Below, in pieces: positions 1-9,928 of a stretch of 64,000 nucleotides of DNA (its first letter is position 1; each line of letters begins with the position of its first letter). Below the pieces are notes generated by a model that did not search any database, had not been told where the DNA came from, and saw only the letters and a program-made list of their open reading frames with translations. Position numbers and translations under genes: made by a program. The DNA is from Roseovarius litoreus. GTDB taxonomy: Bacteria; Pseudomonadota; Alphaproteobacteria; Rhodobacterales; Rhodobacteraceae. Where the stretch lies: contig NZ_FRCB01000005.1 of the NCBI RefSeq assembly GCF_900142765.1, positions 1-64,000 on the forward strand, in the 5' to 3' direction.

Positions 1-213
1 CCGGTGCATACCAAGAAGCTGAGCGACATGCTGCTCGAGGGCTATGGCATCTATGTCCAGCCGATCAACTTCCCCACCGTGCCGCGCGGCACCGAACGTC
101 TGCGCTTCACCCCCTCACCGGTCCACGGCCCGCGCGAAATGGATGCGCTCGTGGGCGCCATGGACGCCCTCTGGAGCCACTGCGCGCTGAATCGTGCCGA
201 AATGGCGGGCTAA
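1..213 (+). CDS. hemA: 5-aminolevulinate synthase, C-terminal end (partial)
   Basis: This is the last 70 codons of a gene entering from the left edge, ending at TAA 211-213. The protein would condense glycine and succinyl-CoA to 5-aminolevulinate, the first step of tetrapyrrole synthesis in alphaproteobacteria, using pyridoxal phosphate. The tail carries the segment [20 protein letters not shown] and then LRFTPSPVH, which closely resembles the C-terminal domain of alphaproteobacterial HemA. The catalytic lysine region lies outside the window. A RodZ-like gene follows about 110 bp downstream on the same strand. Confidence 0.9.
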   Translation, partial: PVHTKKLSDMLLEGYGIYVQPINFPTVPRGTERLRFTPSPVHGPREMDALVGAMDALWSHCALNRAEMAG

Positions 214-325
214 AGCCTGCGCAGGTGCAATACCCCTTGTAATGTGCTAGTAACGATTGAAGAAAAGCGGGGCATCCGAATCGGGACATTCGGCTGCAAC
301 CCATACGGTACGAGGGGCAGGGCAC

Positions 326-1552
326 ATGATAGGTCGCCGGTTTTCACGCAGGACCGCACAGGAAGAGGCTGAGCCCAGAGGGTTCGACGATTTCGATATC
401 CGACTCGGCGACCTGATGCGCGGCGAGCGCGCGACCCTTGGAAAATCACTGCTCGATGTGGAACGCGAATTGCGGATCAAGGCGGCCTATGTGGCCGCAA
501 TCGAGAATGCCGATCCCGATGCCTTCGACACGCCCGGTTTCATCCCGGGCTATGTCCGGTCCTATGCACGCTATCTTGGCATGGACCCGGACCGCGCTTT
601 TGACGCCTTCTGCAAGGAAAGCAAATTCTCCATCGCGCATGGCATGTCCGCCGAAGCCTCGTCGATCCGCAAGCAGAAATCGAGCTTCAAGACCGCAGCC
701 CCGAACCGCAGGTCGGACCCCCTGATGTCGCCGGGCACGCCCTTCGCGCCCGCCTCCGAGGGAATTCTGGCGCGCGTGGAACCCGGTGCGATCGGGTCGG
801 TCATGGTGCTGGTCGCGCTCATCAGTGCGATCGGATATGGCGGTTGGGCCGTGCTGAACGAGGTGCAGCGCGTGCAATTCGCTCCGGTCGAGAACACGCC
901 CGACGTGCTGGCCGATCTTGACCCGCTCGAGGGTGCGATCACCCCGGCCCCCGATGGCGACAGCGATCCGGTCCGGACCGCTGGTGGTTTCCTGCCGCCC
1001 GAGAGCGACAGCATCGACCGGCTCTACCGGCCCGAGGCGCTGGATGTGCCTGTCATGGTGGCGCGCGACGCCCCGATCTCGACGCTGGATCCGGCGCAGG
1101 TGGGCACGCTGCGCCCCGAATTGCCGCAAACCGACCGCTCGAGCAGCTTTGCTGTCGCGGGCAATCAGCCAGGCGCGGTTCCTGGCACGCCGCAAGTGGT
1201 GGAAGATCCTCTGCCCGGCGTGCGCGTCGTGGCGGTGCGCCCGGCATGGGTGCGGGTGCGCGCGGGCGATGGCAGCGTGATCTTCGAAGGCGTGATGAAC
1301 GCCGGCGACACCTATGACGTGCCCACCACCGAAGAGCCGCCGACGATCCGCGTGGGCGAATCCGGCGCGGTCTATTTCACGGTGAACGGCCAGCACTACG
1401 GCCCGGCCGGCGAGAGTGGCTCCGTCACCTCGGGGCTTGCGCTCGATGCTCAGGCGCTCACGGCGGCCTATGAGGTGGCGGACCTGACCCAGGACGAGGA
1501 TCTTCTGCGCTACGTGGCCGAACTGCAGCCGGCGGTGGCCCCGCAGCAGTGA
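326..1552 (+). CDS. RodZ-like helix-turn-helix membrane protein
   Basis: The 408-residue product has three parts. An N-terminal HTH_25-type domain (about residues 15-95) contains GERATLGKSLLDVERELRIK and GFIPGYVRSYARYLG. One transmembrane helix lies near residues 150-175. A periplasmic part ends in a DUF4115-like beta domain with VRVRAGDGSVIFEGVMNAGD. This is the architecture of RodZ, which links MreB to the envelope and supports rod shape. The start was set at ATG 326 rather than at an in-frame ATG at 257, because family members begin MIGRRFSRR. The gene precedes ispG by about 95 bp on the same strand, so co-transcription is possible. The exact role is inferred. Confidence 0.8.
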   Translation: MIGRRFSRRTAQEEAEPRGFDDFDIRLGDLMRGERATLGKSLLDVERELRIKAAYVAAIENADPDAFDTPGFIPGYVRSYARYLGMDPDRAFDAFCKESKFSIAHGMSAEASSIRKQKSSFKTAAPNRRSDPLMSPGTPFAPASEGILARVEPGAIGSVMVLVALISAIGYGGWAVLNEVQRVQFAPVENTPDVLADLDPLEGAITPAPDGDSDPVRTAGGFLPPESDSIDRLYRPEALDVPVMVARDAPISTLDPAQVGTLRPELPQTDRSSSFAVAGNQPGAVPGTPQVVEDPLPGVRVVAVRPAWVRVRAGDGSVIFEGVMNAGDTYDVPTTEEPPTIRVGESGAVYFTVNGQHYGPAGESGSVTSGLALDAQALTAAYEVADLTQDEDLLRYVAELQPAVAPQQ

Positions 1553-1646
1553 TCGCAGCCAGTGATTGCAGCGGGGCGCTTTGGCGCTTATCCTGCGGCT
1601 GTCACCAATCCACCCGCTCCGACGCGAACACCCCGGGGAACATGCG

Positions 1647-2786
1647 ATGTCGCTGAACCATATCCGCCCTTGGCGCAATATCTACCGCCGCAAAAGCCGC
1701 CAGATCATGGTCGGCAGCGTCCCGGTGGGGGGCGATGCGCCGATCAGCGTGCAGACCATGACCAACACGGCCACCACCGATGTCGCGGCAACCGTGGCGC
1801 AGGTGCAGGCCGCCGCCGATGCAGGGGCCGATATCGTGCGCATCTCGGTGCCCGACGAGGCGAGCGCCAAGGCTCTGAAAGAGATCGTCGCCGAAAGCCC
1901 GGTGCCGATCGTGGCCGACATCCATTTCCACTACAAGCGCGGGATCGAGGCCGCCGAGGCGGGGGCGGCCTGTCTGCGGATCAACCCCGGCAATATCGGT
2001 TCCGAGGACCGGGTGCGCGAGGTCATCGCCGCCGCGCGCGATCACGGCTGTTCGATGCGGATCGGCGTCAACGCGGGCAGTCTTGAAAAGCACCTTTTGG
2101 AAAAATACGGCGAGCCGTGCCCCGAGGCGATGGTTGAATCTGGTCTCGAGCATATCCGCATCCTGCAGGACAATGACTTTCACGAGTTCAAGATCAGCGT
2201 GAAGGCCAGCGACGTGTTCCTTGCCGCGGCCGCCTATCAGGGCATCGCCGACGCCACCGACGCGCCCATTCACCTCGGGATAACCGAGGCGGGTGGGCTG
2301 ACCAGCGGCACGATCAAATCGGCGATCGGGCTTGGCAATCTCTTGTGGATGGGCATCGGCGACACGATCCGCGTGAGCCTCAGCGCCGATCCGGTGGAAG
2401 AGGTCAAGGTCGGCTATGAGATCCTCAAATCGCTCGGTCTGCGGCACCGGGGCGTCAATATCATCTCCTGCCCAAGCTGTGCGCGGCAGGGCTTTGACGT
2501 GATCCGCACGGTCGAGGCGCTGGAGGCGCGGCTGGAGCATATCAAGACCCCGATGAGCCTGTCGATCATCGGCTGCGTCGTGAACGGCCCCGGTGAGGCG
2601 CTGATGACCGATGTGGGCTTTACCGGGGGCGGTGCCGGCAGCGGCATGGTCTATCTTGCGGGCAAGGCCAGCCACAAGATGTCTAATGACCAGATGATCG
2701 AGCATATCGTCGAACAGGTCGAAAAGCGCGCCGCCGAGATCGAGGCCGAAACAGCCGAAGAGGCCGATCGCCCGGCCGCGGAATAA
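1647..2786 (+). CDS. ispG: 4-hydroxy-3-methylbut-2-enyl diphosphate synthase IspG (GcpE)
   Basis: The enzyme converts methylerythritol cyclodiphosphate to HMBPP in the non-mevalonate isoprenoid pathway, using a [4Fe-4S] cluster. The 379-residue length is normal for the bacterial short form. The three cluster cysteines are visible at C275 and C278 (CPSC) and C310 ([11 protein letters not shown]). The N-terminal TIM-barrel part contains [12 protein letters not shown] and [14 protein letters not shown] 1647 was chosen: it follows a purine-rich ccggggaac, and the protein then begins [12 protein letters not shown] as in relatives. The C-terminus carries a short Glu-rich tail. The stop codon overlaps the first two bases of a 117-bp intergenic repeat. 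Confidence 0.96.
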   Translation: MSLNHIRPWRNIYRRKSRQIMVGSVPVGGDAPISVQTMTNTATTDVAATVAQVQAAADAGADIVRISVPDEASAKALKEIVAESPVPIVADIHFHYKRGIEAAEAGAACLRINPGNIGSEDRVREVIAAARDHGCSMRIGVNAGSLEKHLLEKYGEPCPEAMVESGLEHIRILQDNDFHEFKISVKASDVFLAAAAYQGIADATDAPIHLGITEAGGLTSGTIKSAIGLGNLLWMGIGDTIRVSLSADPVEEVKVGYEILKSLGLRHRGVNIISCPSCARQGFDVIRTVEALEARLEHIKTPMSLSIIGCVVNGPGEALMTDVGFTGGGAGSGMVYLAGKASHKMSNDQMIEHIVEQVEKRAAEIEAETAEEADRPAAE

Positions 2787-2901
2787 AGCGTTCCGCCTTT
2801 ACCCTGAGGGATCAGCCAAAGGCGGAACCTGTCCCACGATTGAACGAAGCACCGTGTTGCGCGACACTCCGTAGGTCAGGTTTTTCGCGACACGCTTCAG
2901 G
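2785..2901 (+). repeat. 117-bp intergenic repeat, copy A
   Basis: Full-length copy between convergent ispG and moeA, starting on the ispG stop codon. It contains a perfect 9-bp stem, TCCGCCTTT at 2792-2800 and AAAGGCGGA at 2818-2826. The loop includes a CTGA/TCAG-like core (here CTGAGGGATCAG). Near the far end lies GGTTTTTCGCGA. The sequence is the reverse complement, with scattered changes, of the copies at 36759-36875 and 52522-52638, and all three are exactly 117 bp long. The hairpin could serve as a transcription terminator for ispG. Confidence 0.85.
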
Positions 2902-2942
2902 CTCGGATCGGGCTGCGCGAGGGTGGCGCGGCCCTCTTGCTG

Positions 2943-4115
2943 TCACAGCGGCAGGTACTCGATCAGGTCCCCGGCCTTGCGCGGGGCATCGTCCACGGGG
3001 CGGATCATCAGCGCATTGGCTCCAGCCAGCACCGAAAGAAGCGAGCTGTCCTGCCGGGTGTCCGGCGCGATCACTCCGTCGTCGAGCCGCGCGCGCATGT
3101 AATGCTCGCGCGGGCCGCCCTGGGGCAGGTCATGGGCAAGACGCGCCGTCAGGAGCGGCGCGCGCTCGGCCCCAAGGCCCAGCATGGCGCGGATCATCGG
3201 CGCCACGAACACCTTGCCGCAGACCATCGCCGAGACCGGGTTGCCCGGCAGGCCGATCATGGCAGCCTCACCCATCCGGCCCGCCATCAGGGGCTTGCCC
3301 GGGCGCATCCGCACCTTGTAGAACGCGCGCTCCATCCCAAGCTCGGCGGCGACATCGCCCACCAGATCATGATCGCCCACCGACGCGCCGCCGATGGTGA
3401 TGACCAGATCGGACCCGGTGGCAAGATCGAACGCCGCGATCAGCGAGGCGCGGGTGTCGCGGGCAATGGGCAGGATGCGCGCCTCGGCGCCGATCCCGTC
3501 CAGCATCGCCTTGAGCCCGAACGTGTTCGACGCGATGATCTGGTCGGGGCCGGGCTTGTCACCGGGCATCACCAGCTCGTCCCCGGTCGAAATCAGCGCC
3601 ACACGCGGCTTGCGCCGCACGGTCACGGCGGGAATGTTCATCGACGCCAGCAAGGCGATATCGGCAGGGCCGAGGATGCGAGGGGCCTCCATCCGATCCC
3701 CGACACGGAAATCGCCACCAGCGGGGCGCACATAGGCGTTGTCGTCAAGCGCATCGGCCAGGGTGATGCTGTCGCCGTCGCGGATCACATCCTCCTGGAT
3801 CACCACGCGATCCGTGCCGGCGGGCACCGGCGCGCCGGTGAAGATGCGCACCGCCTGATCCTTGCCGACCTCCCCGCCAAAGCCATGGCCTGCGGCGGCC
3901 TCTCCTATGACGGTGAAACGGGCACCGGGGCGCACGGCATCCGACGCCACCGCATAGCCATCCATGGCCGAGGCCGCAAAGGGCGGCTGATCGCGCCGCG
4001 CTACCGCATCGGCGGACATGACGCGGCCCGATGCCTGCTGCAGCGGCACCTCTTCGGTGTCCAGTGGCGCCACAAGCGAGAACAGATGCGCCAGCGCCTC
4101 GTCGACGGAGATCAT
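2943..4115 (-). CDS. moeA: Molybdopterin molybdenumtransferase MoeA
   Basis: MoeA inserts molybdate into adenylylated molybdopterin to finish the molybdenum cofactor. The 390-residue protein has normal length. It shows the MoeA N-terminal region ([25 protein letters not shown]) and the MoCF-binding domain with [18 protein letters not shown] and [13 protein letters not shown]-terminal beta domain follows PLMAGRMG and [10 protein letters not shown]. Its ATG overlaps the moaC stop by 4 bp (ATGA). It is the last gene of the trpG-trpD-trpC-moaC-moeA run and ends facing ispG across repeat copy A. Confidence 0.95.
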   Translation of the reverse strand: MISVDEALAHLFSLVAPLDTEEVPLQQASGRVMSADAVARRDQPPFAASAMDGYAVASDAVRPGARFTVIGEAAAGHGFGGEVGKDQAVRIFTGAPVPAGTDRVVIQEDVIRDGDSITLADALDDNAYVRPAGGDFRVGDRMEAPRILGPADIALLASMNIPAVTVRRKPRVALISTGDELVMPGDKPGPDQIIASNTFGLKAMLDGIGAEARILPIARDTRASLIAAFDLATGSDLVITIGGASVGDHDLVGDVAAELGMERAFYKVRMRPGKPLMAGRMGEAAMIGLPGNPVSAMVCGKVFVAPMIRAMLGLGAERAPLLTARLAHDLPQGGPREHYMRARLDDGVIAPDTRQDSSLLSVLAGANALMIRPVDDAPRKAGDLIEYLPL

Positions 4116-4588
4116 CGCGCCTCGAAGCGGCCCGATTTGCCGCCATCCTTCAGAATAACCCGGATGCCGCCGATCTCCATCGCCTTGTCCACCGCCTTGA
4201 CCATGTCATAGACGGTCAGCGCCGCGGTCGAGACGCCGGTCAGCGCCTCCATCTCGACGCCGGTCTGACCCGTGGTCTTGACCGTGGCCTCGATTCGCAC
4301 ACCGGGCAGATCGGGATCGAGCGTCAACTCGACCGCCACCTTGGTGATCGGCAGCGGGTGGCAGAGCGGGATCAACTCGGGCGTCTTCTTGGCGCCCATG
4401 ATGCCCGCCAGCCGTGCGACCGACAGGACATCGCCCTTCTTTGCGCGACCTTCTGAAACGATATCAAAGGTTTGCGCGGCCATCTTCACGTAACCTGCGG
4501 CTACGGCAATCCGCGAGGTGACCGCCTTGTCCGAGACATCGACCATATGCGCATCGCCCTTGCCGTCGAAATGCGTGAGGCCCGTCAT
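4112..4588 (-). CDS. moaC: Cyclic pyranopterin monophosphate synthase MoaC
   Basis: MoaC acts with MoaA in the first step of molybdenum cofactor synthesis, rearranging the GTP-derived intermediate to cPMP. The 158-residue protein matches the family length. It contains [34 protein letters not shown] and [17 protein letters not shown], which include the conserved LCHP motif and the MEALTG segment. The start lies 1 bp after the trpC stop, and the stop overlaps the moeA start. Expression is therefore expected to be coupled to the tryptophan genes upstream. Confidence 0.96.
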   Translation of the reverse strand: MTGLTHFDGKGDAHMVDVSDKAVTSRIAVAAGYVKMAAQTFDIVSEGRAKKGDVLSVARLAGIMGAKKTPELIPLCHPLPITKVAVELTLDPDLPGVRIEATVKTTGQTGVEMEALTGVSTAALTVYDMVKAVDKAMEIGGIRVILKDGGKSGRFEAR

Positions 4589-4589
4589 G

Positions 4590-5405
4590 CTACATCCCCC
4601 CCGGCGTCAGCGGATTGGCAAGGATCGCGCGGGTCGCGGCCTCGACATCGTCCTCGCGCATCAGCGATTCACCGATCAAAAAGGCGCGCGCGCCGTATTT
4701 CGCCATCTCGGCAAGGTCCGATGGCGTGGAAAGCCCGCTTTCACAGACGATCATCCGGCCTTCGGGCACAAACTTGGCCAGGCTGCGCGTGGTGTCGAGC
4801 GTGGTCTCGAAGGTGTTGAGGTTGCGGTTGTTGATGCCGATCATCGTGGATTTCAGATATGCCGCGCGGTCCAGTTCGGCCCGGTCATGCACCTCGATCA
4901 GGGCGTCCATGCCCCAGTCTTTTGCCGCGGCCTCAAGCTCGGCGGCCTGGGCGTCACTGACCGACGCCATGATGATCAGGATGCAGTCCGCACCCCAGGC
5001 GCGGGCCTCGACGACCTGATAGGGGTCATACATGAAATCCTTGCGCAGCACCGGCAGATCGCAGGCAGCGCGCGCCTGCCGAAGATACTCGGGCGCGCCC
5101 TGAAAGCTGGGCGTATCGGTCAGCACCGACAGACAGGCCGCGCCACCGGCCGCATAGGCCCGCGCCAGCTCGGGCGGGTCGAACTCGGGGCGGATCAACC
5201 CCTTGGACGGGCTGGCCTTCTTGATTTCGGCAATCAGCCCATAGCCCTGTTTCGAGGCCTGCAGCAGCGCAGTGGCGAAGGGGCGCACGGCGCTGGCCTC
5301 TTTCGCGGCGGCCTCGATCTCTTCAAGCGGTCGCGCGGCCTTGGCCTCGGCGATTTCGTCGAGCTTGTAGGCCTTGATCTTTTCGAGAATGGTTGGGGTC
5401 GTCAT
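4590..5405 (-). CDS. trpC: Indole-3-glycerol phosphate synthase TrpC
   Basis: This TIM-barrel enzyme closes the indole ring from carboxyphenylamino-deoxyribulose phosphate in tryptophan synthesis. The 271-residue monofunctional form (no TrpF fusion) shows [38 protein letters not shown] and [10 protein letters not shown], covering the catalytic Lys/Glu residues and the phosphate site. The start at 5405 overlaps the trpD stop by 4 bp (ATGA). An upstream in-frame extension was rejected because it would run inside trpD and resembles nothing in the family. Confidence 0.96.
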   Translation of the reverse strand: MTTPTILEKIKAYKLDEIAEAKAARPLEEIEAAAKEASAVRPFATALLQASKQGYGLIAEIKKASPSKGLIRPEFDPPELARAYAAGGAACLSVLTDTPSFQGAPEYLRQARAACDLPVLRKDFMYDPYQVVEARAWGADCILIIMASVSDAQAAELEAAAKDWGMDALIEVHDRAELDRAAYLKSTMIGINNRNLNTFETTLDTTRSLAKFVPEGRMIVCESGLSTPSDLAEMAKYGARAFLIGESLMREDDVEAATRAILANPLTPGGM

Positions 5406-6424
5406 GTCGCCTCCGATGTCACTTTGGCGAGGGCCTCGATCTTGCCGCGCGCGGCCCCGCAATCGATGCTTTCGGCGGCCTGTGCAACCCCTTCATGGGG
5501 ATCGCCTGCATGGCCCGCCACCACGAGGGCAGCCGCCGCATTGAGCAGCACCGCATCGCGATACGCGCCATGCTGGCCGTCCAGCAGCGCGCGGAAGGCT
5601 GCCGCGTTATGCTCGGGCGTACCGCCGAGAATGTCCTCGAACGGATGCACCGGCAGGCCGAACGCTTCGGGATGCAGTTCGGTGTCGGTCACAGCGCCGG
5701 TCTCGTCGAGTTGGGCGACCCATGTGACGCCGGAAATCGACATCTCGTCGGTGCCGTCAGCCCCATGCACGAGCCAGGCGCGTTCCGATCCAAGCTGTCC
5801 GAGCGTCTCGGCCATGGGCCGGATCAGATCGCGCGAGAACGCGCCGGTCAATTGCCGCTTCACCCCCGCCGGGTTGGTCAGCGGTCCCAGGATGTTGAAG
5901 ATGGTCCTTGTTCCCAATTCGGCCCGCACAGGGCCGACATGGGCCATCGCGGGGTGATGCATCGGCGCCATCATGAAGGCGATCCCCACCTCGCGCAGCG
6001 CGCGCTCCACCGTCTCGACGCCGACCATCACGTTGATGCCCATCTGCGTCAGCGCATCGGCCGCCCCGGATTTGGAACTCAGGTTGCGGTTGCCGTGCTT
6101 GGCCACCGGCACCCCTGCGCCCGCCACCACGAAGGCGGTCGCGGTCGAGATGTTGAGCGTGCCCTTGCCATCGCCCCCGGTGCCGACGATGTCCATCGCG
6201 CCTGCAGGGGCGGTGACCTTGTTGCACTTGGCGCGCATCACGGCGGCGGCTGCGGCGTATTCGTCCACCGTCTCGCCCCGCGTGCGCAGCGCCATCAGAA
6301 ACCCGCCCATCTGCGCCGGGGTGGCCTCGCCCTCGAACAGGCAGGTGAACGCCTCTTCGGCCTCGGCGCGGGTCAGGGCGCGCTCGGCGGCAGTACCGAT
6401 CAGCGGCTTGAGACGGTCGCTCAT
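5402..6424 (-). CDS. trpD: Anthranilate phosphoribosyltransferase TrpD
   Basis: TrpD joins anthranilate and PRPP in the second committed step of tryptophan synthesis. The 340-residue protein has the usual length. It carries the PRPP glycine-rich motif [32 protein letters not shown], and [10 protein letters not shown] further on. The start at 6424 gives [12 protein letters not shown] and overlaps the trpG stop by 4 bp (ATGA). Possible upstream extension lies within trpG in another frame and was rejected. Confidence 0.96.
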   Translation of the reverse strand: MSDRLKPLIGTAAERALTRAEAEEAFTCLFEGEATPAQMGGFLMALRTRGETVDEYAAAAAVMRAKCNKVTAPAGAMDIVGTGGDGKGTLNISTATAFVVAGAGVPVAKHGNRNLSSKSGAADALTQMGINVMVGVETVERALREVGIAFMMAPMHHPAMAHVGPVRAELGTRTIFNILGPLTNPAGVKRQLTGAFSRDLIRPMAETLGQLGSERAWLVHGADGTDEMSISGVTWVAQLDETGAVTDTELHPEAFGLPVHPFEDILGGTPEHNAAAFRALLDGQHGAYRDAVLLNAAAALVVAGHAGDPHEGVAQAAESIDCGAARGKIEALAKVTSEAT

Positions 6425-7002
6425 GCCGGCACCTTCATCAGATCGAGGAAATTCTTCAGAAGCGCATGACCATGCTGCGAGGCAATCGATTCGGGGTGGA
6501 ACTGTACGCCATGGATCGGCAAGTCGCGGTGCTGCAGGCCCATGATCGTGCCATCCTCCAGCTCGGCGGTGATCTGCAGCACATCGGGGCAGCTGTCGCG
6601 CTCGACCACCAGCGAATGATAGCGCGTCGCCTCGAAGGGCGAGGGCAGGCCGGCAAACACGCCCTGACCGTGATGATGCATCTGGCCCATCTTGCCATGC
6701 ACGATCTCGGAATGGCGCACCACCTTGCCGCCAAAGGCCTGTCCGATGGTCTGATGGCCAAGGCACACCCCCAGAAGCGGCGTGCGCGTCTCGGCGGCGG
6801 CTTGCGTCAGCGCAAGGCAGATGCCCGCCTGATCGGGATCGCACGGGCCGGGCGAGAGCAGGATGCCCGCCGGGTTCATGCCCATCGCCTCCTGCACGTC
6901 CAGCGCATCATTGCGCCGCACGACGACATCGGCACCAAGTTCGCCGACATAATGCACAAGGTTGTAGGTGAAACTGTCGTAGTTATCGATCAAGAGCAGC
7001 AT
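6421..7002 (-). CDS. trpG: Anthranilate synthase glutaminase subunit TrpG
   Basis: This class I glutamine amidotransferase supplies ammonia to TrpE, which lies 3.6 kb away at 10648-12162. It may also serve aminodeoxychorismate synthase, as PabA-type subunits often do. The 193-residue protein has [13 protein letters not shown], the nucleophile elbow [15 protein letters not shown] and the His-Glu pair in GVQFHPESI. It is the first gene of the trpGDC-moaC-moeA run. The 120-bp space to the divergent gene at 7127 should hold the promoter; no attenuator-like leader peptide was recognised. Confidence 0.93.
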   Translation of the reverse strand: MLLLIDNYDSFTYNLVHYVGELGADVVVRRNDALDVQEAMGMNPAGILLSPGPCDPDQAGICLALTQAAAETRTPLLGVCLGHQTIGQAFGGKVVRHSEIVHGKMGQMHHHGQGVFAGLPSPFEATRYHSLVVERDSCPDVLQITAELEDGTIMGLQHRDLPIHGVQFHPESIASQHGHALLKNFLDLMKVPA

Positions 7003-7126
7003 TTTGCCTGTCCTCGCGGCATTGGGGTCTGGAGGCGCGGGTCGCGGTCGGGCTATACATGTTCAGGGTTGCGCGGCACCGTCAAGGGGCGCATAGGTGA
7101 GAAAAACCTGTAACAGGGGGCATTCA

Positions 7127-8644
7127 GTGGCACGCGGGGCGTTTTCGGGCTTTCTTGTGGGGACGGTTCTATCGGGTCTGGCTGTGGGCACCGTATCGGT
7201 TCTCAGTTTTCCGCCGGCATCCGCACCGCCCGATGCGGCGGCGCTGGACATGCCTGCAGGGTCCGAATTCAACCAGTCGCGAGAAGACCGGCAGGCCGAA
7301 TTGCCGACGGTCGAAGAGCCGCCGGCGCCCGATGCCGCCCCCAAGGCCCCGCCGCCCGAACCGGATGATCTGGCCTCGCTCGAAGGGGCGGACACACGCC
7401 CCGCCGCTCAGCCCAACGCCGTAACCGCAGACAAGAGCCTTGCGCCGCCCGCCACCGGAGACTCTGCCTCGGGGGTCGCGGTGGAAAGCGAAAGCCCGGT
7501 GCTGCCCAGTCCGCAATCCATGGCGCCCGAAGCCCCTCCGAGCGAGGGGGCGCTGTCGATCTCGACCGAGCCTGCGCAACCCGCGCCGCCCGAGATCGAA
7601 GACAATAGCGGCGTGTTCCCCGGCGTCGGCACATCCCCTGCGGAGGCGCCAGCAGATGCCGCGCCCGAGCCTGAGACCGCCGCGCCTGAGACCGCCGCGC
7701 CCGAGCCAGCCGCGCCCGAGCCAGCCGAACCGGAAACACCCGCGCCCGAACCTGCTGTGCCCGAGACCGCGCAGACGGAACAGCCCGCGCCACGGACCAT
7801 CGGCACTGGCGAACCTTCGGGCACGATCGACAATCTGGCGCAGGGCGTGACGACCGATCGTCTGCCCTCGCTGCGGGAAACCCCGGAAGAGCCCGCGCCG
7901 GATGCCGAGCAGGAGGCCGGGCAGGGTGCCGACAGCGCCCAGACCCCCGAGACAGCCGACGACACGTCCCGTCCCGCGATCGAGCGTTTCGCGGTGGAGT
8001 TCGCCAATCCCGACAACAAGCCGATCATGTCCATCGTTCTGATCGACGATGGCAGCAGCCCGATCGGCCCGGATGCGGTTCTGGATTTCCCCTACCCGAT
8101 CAGCATGGCGGTCGATGCGTCCTGGCCCGGCGCGCTGCAGCGCTCAGGCGCCTATCGCGCGGCCGGATTCGAGGTTCTGGCCATCGCCGATCTGCCCGAT
8201 GGCGCCAGTGCCACCGATACGGAGGTGGCGATGGAGGCGTTTCTCAAGGCTGTGCCCGAAGCGGTGGCCGTGATGGAAGCGCCCGGTGACGCGTTGCAGG
8301 CCAATCGTGACGCCAGCGAACAGATGGCGGCGATCCTGTTGGAAACCGGGCATGGTCTGGTGATGTTCCCCGATGGGCTCGACACCGCGCAAAAGCTGGC
8401 GGCGAAAGCCGGCGTGCCCTCGGCCACGGTGTTTCGGGATTTCGACAGCGCCGGGCAGGATGACGCGGCGATCCGGCGTTTTCTCGATCAGGCGGCCTTC
8501 CGCGCCGGTCAGGAAGAGGTGGGGGTGATCATGGTGGGCCGCTTGCGCCCCGACACGATCAGCGCCTTGCTTTTGTGGGGCTTGCAGGACCGTGCCAGCC
8601 GGGTGGCGCTTGCGCCGGTATCGGCTCTATTGACGGGGCAATGA
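7127..8644 (+). CDS. Divergent polysaccharide deacetylase family protein (YibQ-like), exported
   Basis: The 505-residue protein has an N-terminal hydrophobic segment (about residues 5-32). A long linker rich in Pro, Glu and Ala follows (about residues 40-290). The C-terminal domain contains MSIVLIDDGSSPIGPDAVLD, YPISMAVDASWPG and MEAPGDALQANRDAS, typical of the divergent polysaccharide deacetylase family. That fold occurs in envelope-acting enzymes, but the substrate is unknown. Start GTG 7127 was chosen over an upstream in-frame GTG at 7097: CAGGGGG at 7114-7120 sits six bases before it. The linker is encoded by near-tandem codon repeats around 7670-7790. The gene is divergent from trpG. Confidence 0.72.
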   Translation: MARGAFSGFLVGTVLSGLAVGTVSVLSFPPASAPPDAAALDMPAGSEFNQSREDRQAELPTVEEPPAPDAAPKAPPPEPDDLASLEGADTRPAAQPNAVTADKSLAPPATGDSASGVAVESESPVLPSPQSMAPEAPPSEGALSISTEPAQPAPPEIEDNSGVFPGVGTSPAEAPADAAPEPETAAPETAAPEPAAPEPAEPETPAPEPAVPETAQTEQPAPRTIGTGEPSGTIDNLAQGVTTDRLPSLRETPEEPAPDAEQEAGQGADSAQTPETADDTSRPAIERFAVEFANPDNKPIMSIVLIDDGSSPIGPDAVLDFPYPISMAVDASWPGALQRSGAYRAAGFEVLAIADLPDGASATDTEVAMEAFLKAVPEAVAVMEAPGDALQANRDASEQMAAILLETGHGLVMFPDGLDTAQKLAAKAGVPSATVFRDFDSAGQDDAAIRRFLDQAAFRAGQEEVGVIMVGRLRPDTISALLLWGLQDRASRVALAPVSALLTGQ

Positions 8645-8753
8645 TCCTTTGAGGCCAAAAACAAAACTGTCACTGGACGGGCCGGGATTAGTCTGGTTCC
8701 CTAAAGCGGCACGATCCGTGCGCCGGTGAATGAGTTTTGGAAAGGTCTTGGTC

Positions 8754-9251
8754 ATGAAAATCTGTATCACAGCCGCATTTGGGCTTCTCTTGTCCGCAGG
8801 AGTTGCTTCGGCTGAAATGTCCGCGCAGCTGATGGGCGGATGGACTGGCGGCAAGATCCCCGCAGGACAGCATTGCCAGCTTCAGGGCGGCAAGGGGGGC
8901 ACACCGCCGATGCGCGTCTCGGGCGTGCCGGCAGGGGCCACATGGATCGTCGCGCAATTCAACGACAAGAGTTATCAGCCACTGTCGCGCAATGGCGGGC
9001 ATGGGACCATCGCCTTTCCGGTGCGCGGTGCCGTGACCGATCTGCCGGCGGTGCCCGGCATGACCAAGACCCTGCCGGGCGGCGCGCAGGTGATGGCGGC
9101 TGCGAAATCGACCGGAGCCTACGCCAGCCCCGGCTATTTGCCGCCCTGTTCGGGGGGGCGCAACAATCGCTATTCGGTGGACCTCAAGGCGGTGGACAAA
9201 GCGGGCAAGGTTCTCGCCGAGATCAAGGATTTCACCATCGGACGGTATTGA
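8754..9251 (+). CDS. Exported PEBP-like small protein, function unknown
   Basis: The 165-residue product begins with a clear signal peptide (MKICITAAFGLLLSAG...ASA). The mature part contains VSGVPAGATWIVAQFND and, near the end, SPGYLPPCSGGRNNRYSVDL. The second stretch resembles the ligand-site region of phosphatidylethanolamine-binding (YbhB/Raf-kinase-inhibitor-like) proteins, where a PxPP...HxY pattern is typical. The match is partial, so the family is tentative. ATG 8754 was preferred because it follows GGAAAGG and starts the signal peptide; an in-frame ATG at 8730 would add eight residues. It is convergent with rluE. Confidence 0.6.
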   Translation: MKICITAAFGLLLSAGVASAEMSAQLMGGWTGGKIPAGQHCQLQGGKGGTPPMRVSGVPAGATWIVAQFNDKSYQPLSRNGGHGTIAFPVRGAVTDLPAVPGMTKTLPGGAQVMAAAKSTGAYASPGYLPPCSGGRNNRYSVDLKAVDKAGKVLAEIKDFTIGRY

Positions 9252-9263
9252 TCCTCGGCGCCG

Positions 9264-9310
9264 ATACCGCACCGACGGAATACCGACGCGATACCGACGT
9301 GTTACCGACC
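9264..9310 (+). repeat. Short tandem ATACCGAC repeats
   Basis: Four imperfect units of about 11 bp (ATACCGc..., AATACCGACGCG, ATACCGACGTG, TTACCGACC) lie between the stop codons of the convergent genes at 8754-9251 and 9302-9889. The last unit runs into the 3' end of rluE. No function is evident. Confidence 0.45.
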
Positions 9311-9889
9311 CCGGTTTTTGATCGGTTTGCCGGGGGTCTCGGGCGGCGCGTCGCGCCATGCGCCGGGCGCCAGCCCGTCAAGTGACCAAGCCCCGATCCG
9401 CCAGCGCACCAGCCTGAGCGTGGGGTGCCCCACATGCGCCGTCATGCGCCGCACCTGCCGGTTGCGGCCCTCGGATATGGTGATGCTGAGCCAGCAATCG
9501 GGCACCGATTTGCGAAAGCGGACGGGGGGATCGCGCTCCCACAGATCGGGGGGCGCGATACGGCTGACACGGGCCGGGCGCGTCGGCCCGTCCTTGAGGG
9601 TGACGCCCTGGCACAGCGCCTCGATGGCGGCGTCGTCCGGGATGCGCTCGACCTGCACAAGATAGGTTTTTTCCGTTTTGAAACGTGGGCTTGCGATGCG
9701 TTCTTGAAGCTTCCCGTCATCGGTCAGAAGCAACAGCCCCTCGCTGTCGCGATCCAGCCGTCCGGCGGGGTAGACCCCCGGCAGATCGATGTGATCCGAC
9801 AGCGTCGCCCGCTTGCTGTCGGCCATGCCCTTGTCGGTGAATTGCGACAGGACACCGTAGGGTTTGTTGAACAGGATCAGCCGTGCCAT
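9302..9889 (-). CDS. rluE: RsuA/RluE-type pseudouridine synthase
   Basis: The 195-residue protein lacks an N-terminal S4 domain and begins directly with [16 protein letters not shown]. It has the catalytic motif [18 protein letters not shown] (Asp nucleophile) and a C-terminal [19 protein letters not shown]. Length and lack of S4 fit the RluE subgroup, which modifies one uridine in domain V of 23S rRNA. A paralogue with another target cannot be excluded. Its stop lies inside a short run of direct repeats, and it faces the PEBP-like gene. Confidence 0.85.
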   Translation of the reverse strand: MARLILFNKPYGVLSQFTDKGMADSKRATLSDHIDLPGVYPAGRLDRDSEGLLLLTDDGKLQERIASPRFKTEKTYLVQVERIPDDAAIEALCQGVTLKDGPTRPARVSRIAPPDLWERDPPVRFRKSVPDCWLSITISEGRNRQVRRMTAHVGHPTLRLVRWRIGAWSLDGLAPGAWRDAPPETPGKPIKNRGR

Positions 9890-9928
9890 GACGCCCTCAT
9901 GCCCGAGCGCGCCATGGCTGGCAAGCGA

